64,000 nucleotides of DNA from Candidatus Thalassolituus haligoni (GTDB lineage: Bacteria > Pseudomonadota > Gammaproteobacteria > Pseudomonadales > Oceanobacteraceae): NCBI RefSeq assembly GCF_041222825.1, contig NZ_CP139482.1, positions 1,395,001-1,459,000 on the forward strand. The letters are read 5' to 3'. Below are positions 63,787 to 64,000 of the stretch, piece by piece (position 1 is the stretch's first letter; each line of letters begins with the position of its first letter). The notes under the pieces are model-generated. The model ran no database searches. It saw only the letters and a list, made by a program, of their open reading frames with translations, and was not told the origin of the DNA. A program made the position numbers and the translations under genes.

Positions 63787-64000
63787 GTGACGACCTTGGC
63801 GACCCCTGACATTGATTATCCAACCATTGCTGACTGCGTCGGCCACACGCCGCTGGTGCGATTGCAGCGTATGGGTGCCAATACGGACGGCAACCAGATA
63901 TTACTGAAGCTGGAAGGCAATAACCCGGCAGGATCGGTGAAAGACCGACCGGCACTGTCAATGATCCGCCTGGCCGAACAGCAAGGTGATATTCAGCCTG
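63787..64000 (+). CDS. cysM: cysteine synthase B, partial (cut by window end)
   Basis: The first 71 codons run off the window. The protein starts MTTLATPDIDYPTIADCVGHTPLVRLQRM and contains LLKLEGNNPAGSVKDRPALSM, where the Lys of SVKDRPA is the PLP Schiff-base residue and GNNPAGSVKDRP is the CysM form of the motif. It makes cysteine from O-acetylserine and sulfide or thiosulfate. The GTG has AAGG about 10 nt upstream. The gacS-cysM neighbourhood matches Pseudomonas. Confidence 0.93.
   Translation, partial: MTTLATPDIDYPTIADCVGHTPLVRLQRMGANTDGNQILLKLEGNNPAGSVKDRPALSMIRLAEQQGDIQP

Overview
This 64 kb window is chromosomal DNA of a gammaproteobacterium. Its gene orders match Pseudomonas/Oceanospirillales: DUF2069-wrbA-arsC-yihY; ygfZ | sdhE-ygfX | nadB | rpoE-rseABC-mucD; lepA-rnc-era-recO-pdxJ-acpS | gacS | cysM. 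A class I PHA synthase with phasin, the DUF3422, DUF2333 and DUF885 families, and a TonB2-type energising cluster fit a marine, heterotrophic, PHA-storing member of the Oceanospirillales. The genus cannot be fixed from sequence alone. I saw no tRNA, rRNA, CRISPR array, IS element or prophage gene.

Layout. 1-6 kb: a small zinc-ribbon protein, a 70-bp tandem repeat, DUF2069/wrbA/arsC, yihY, mtfA and DUF3422. 6-8.3 kb: an AT-richer accessory stretch with one orphan gene and a delta-class carbonic anhydrase gene broken by two frameshifts. 8.3-16.3 kb: an RNA methyltransferase, a DUF885 lipoprotein that has lost its metal-site motif, DUF4892-rssA, and prmB, aroC and an MFS permease. 16.3-20.2 kb: the PHA locus (DUF6489, phasin, phaC) and a crotonase. 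20.2-34 kb: an ABC exporter, a LysR regulator divergent from a gallate-type dioxygenase, a CoA-transferase, ornithine decarboxylase, an RsmB-type methyltransferase, a PhnA protein, a GGDEF-EAL protein, a globin, trmO and DUF2333.

35-45 kb holds the most interesting unit. It comprises a TonB-dependent receptor, a predicted beta-helix surface lipoprotein, and a complete TonB2-type transduction cluster (DUF3450, ExbB with a long periplasmic arm, short ExbB, ExbD, TonB, TPR protein). The receptor gene and the DUF3450 gene each have an upstream direct repeat resembling a PhoB (Pho) box, with 11-bp spacing. I infer a phosphate-starvation-induced outer-membrane uptake or export system whose substrate is unknown.

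45-64 kb is mostly housekeeping: 3-hydroxyisobutyryl-CoA hydrolase-like protein, ygfZ, sdhE-ygfX, nadB, the sigma-E envelope-stress operon with a likely autoregulatory promoter, mucD, then lepA-DUF4845-rnc-era-recO-pdxJ-acpS as a tightly overlapping run. The signal peptidase gene lepB, normally present after lepA, is absent here. The window ends with a gacS hybrid sensor kinase gene interrupted by a frameshift near its 5' end, 11-bp tandem repeats, and the start of cysM. The three frameshifts seen (two in the carbonic anhydrase gene, one in gacS) each equal a net loss of 2 nt or gain of 1 nt. They may be real mutations or read/assembly errors.
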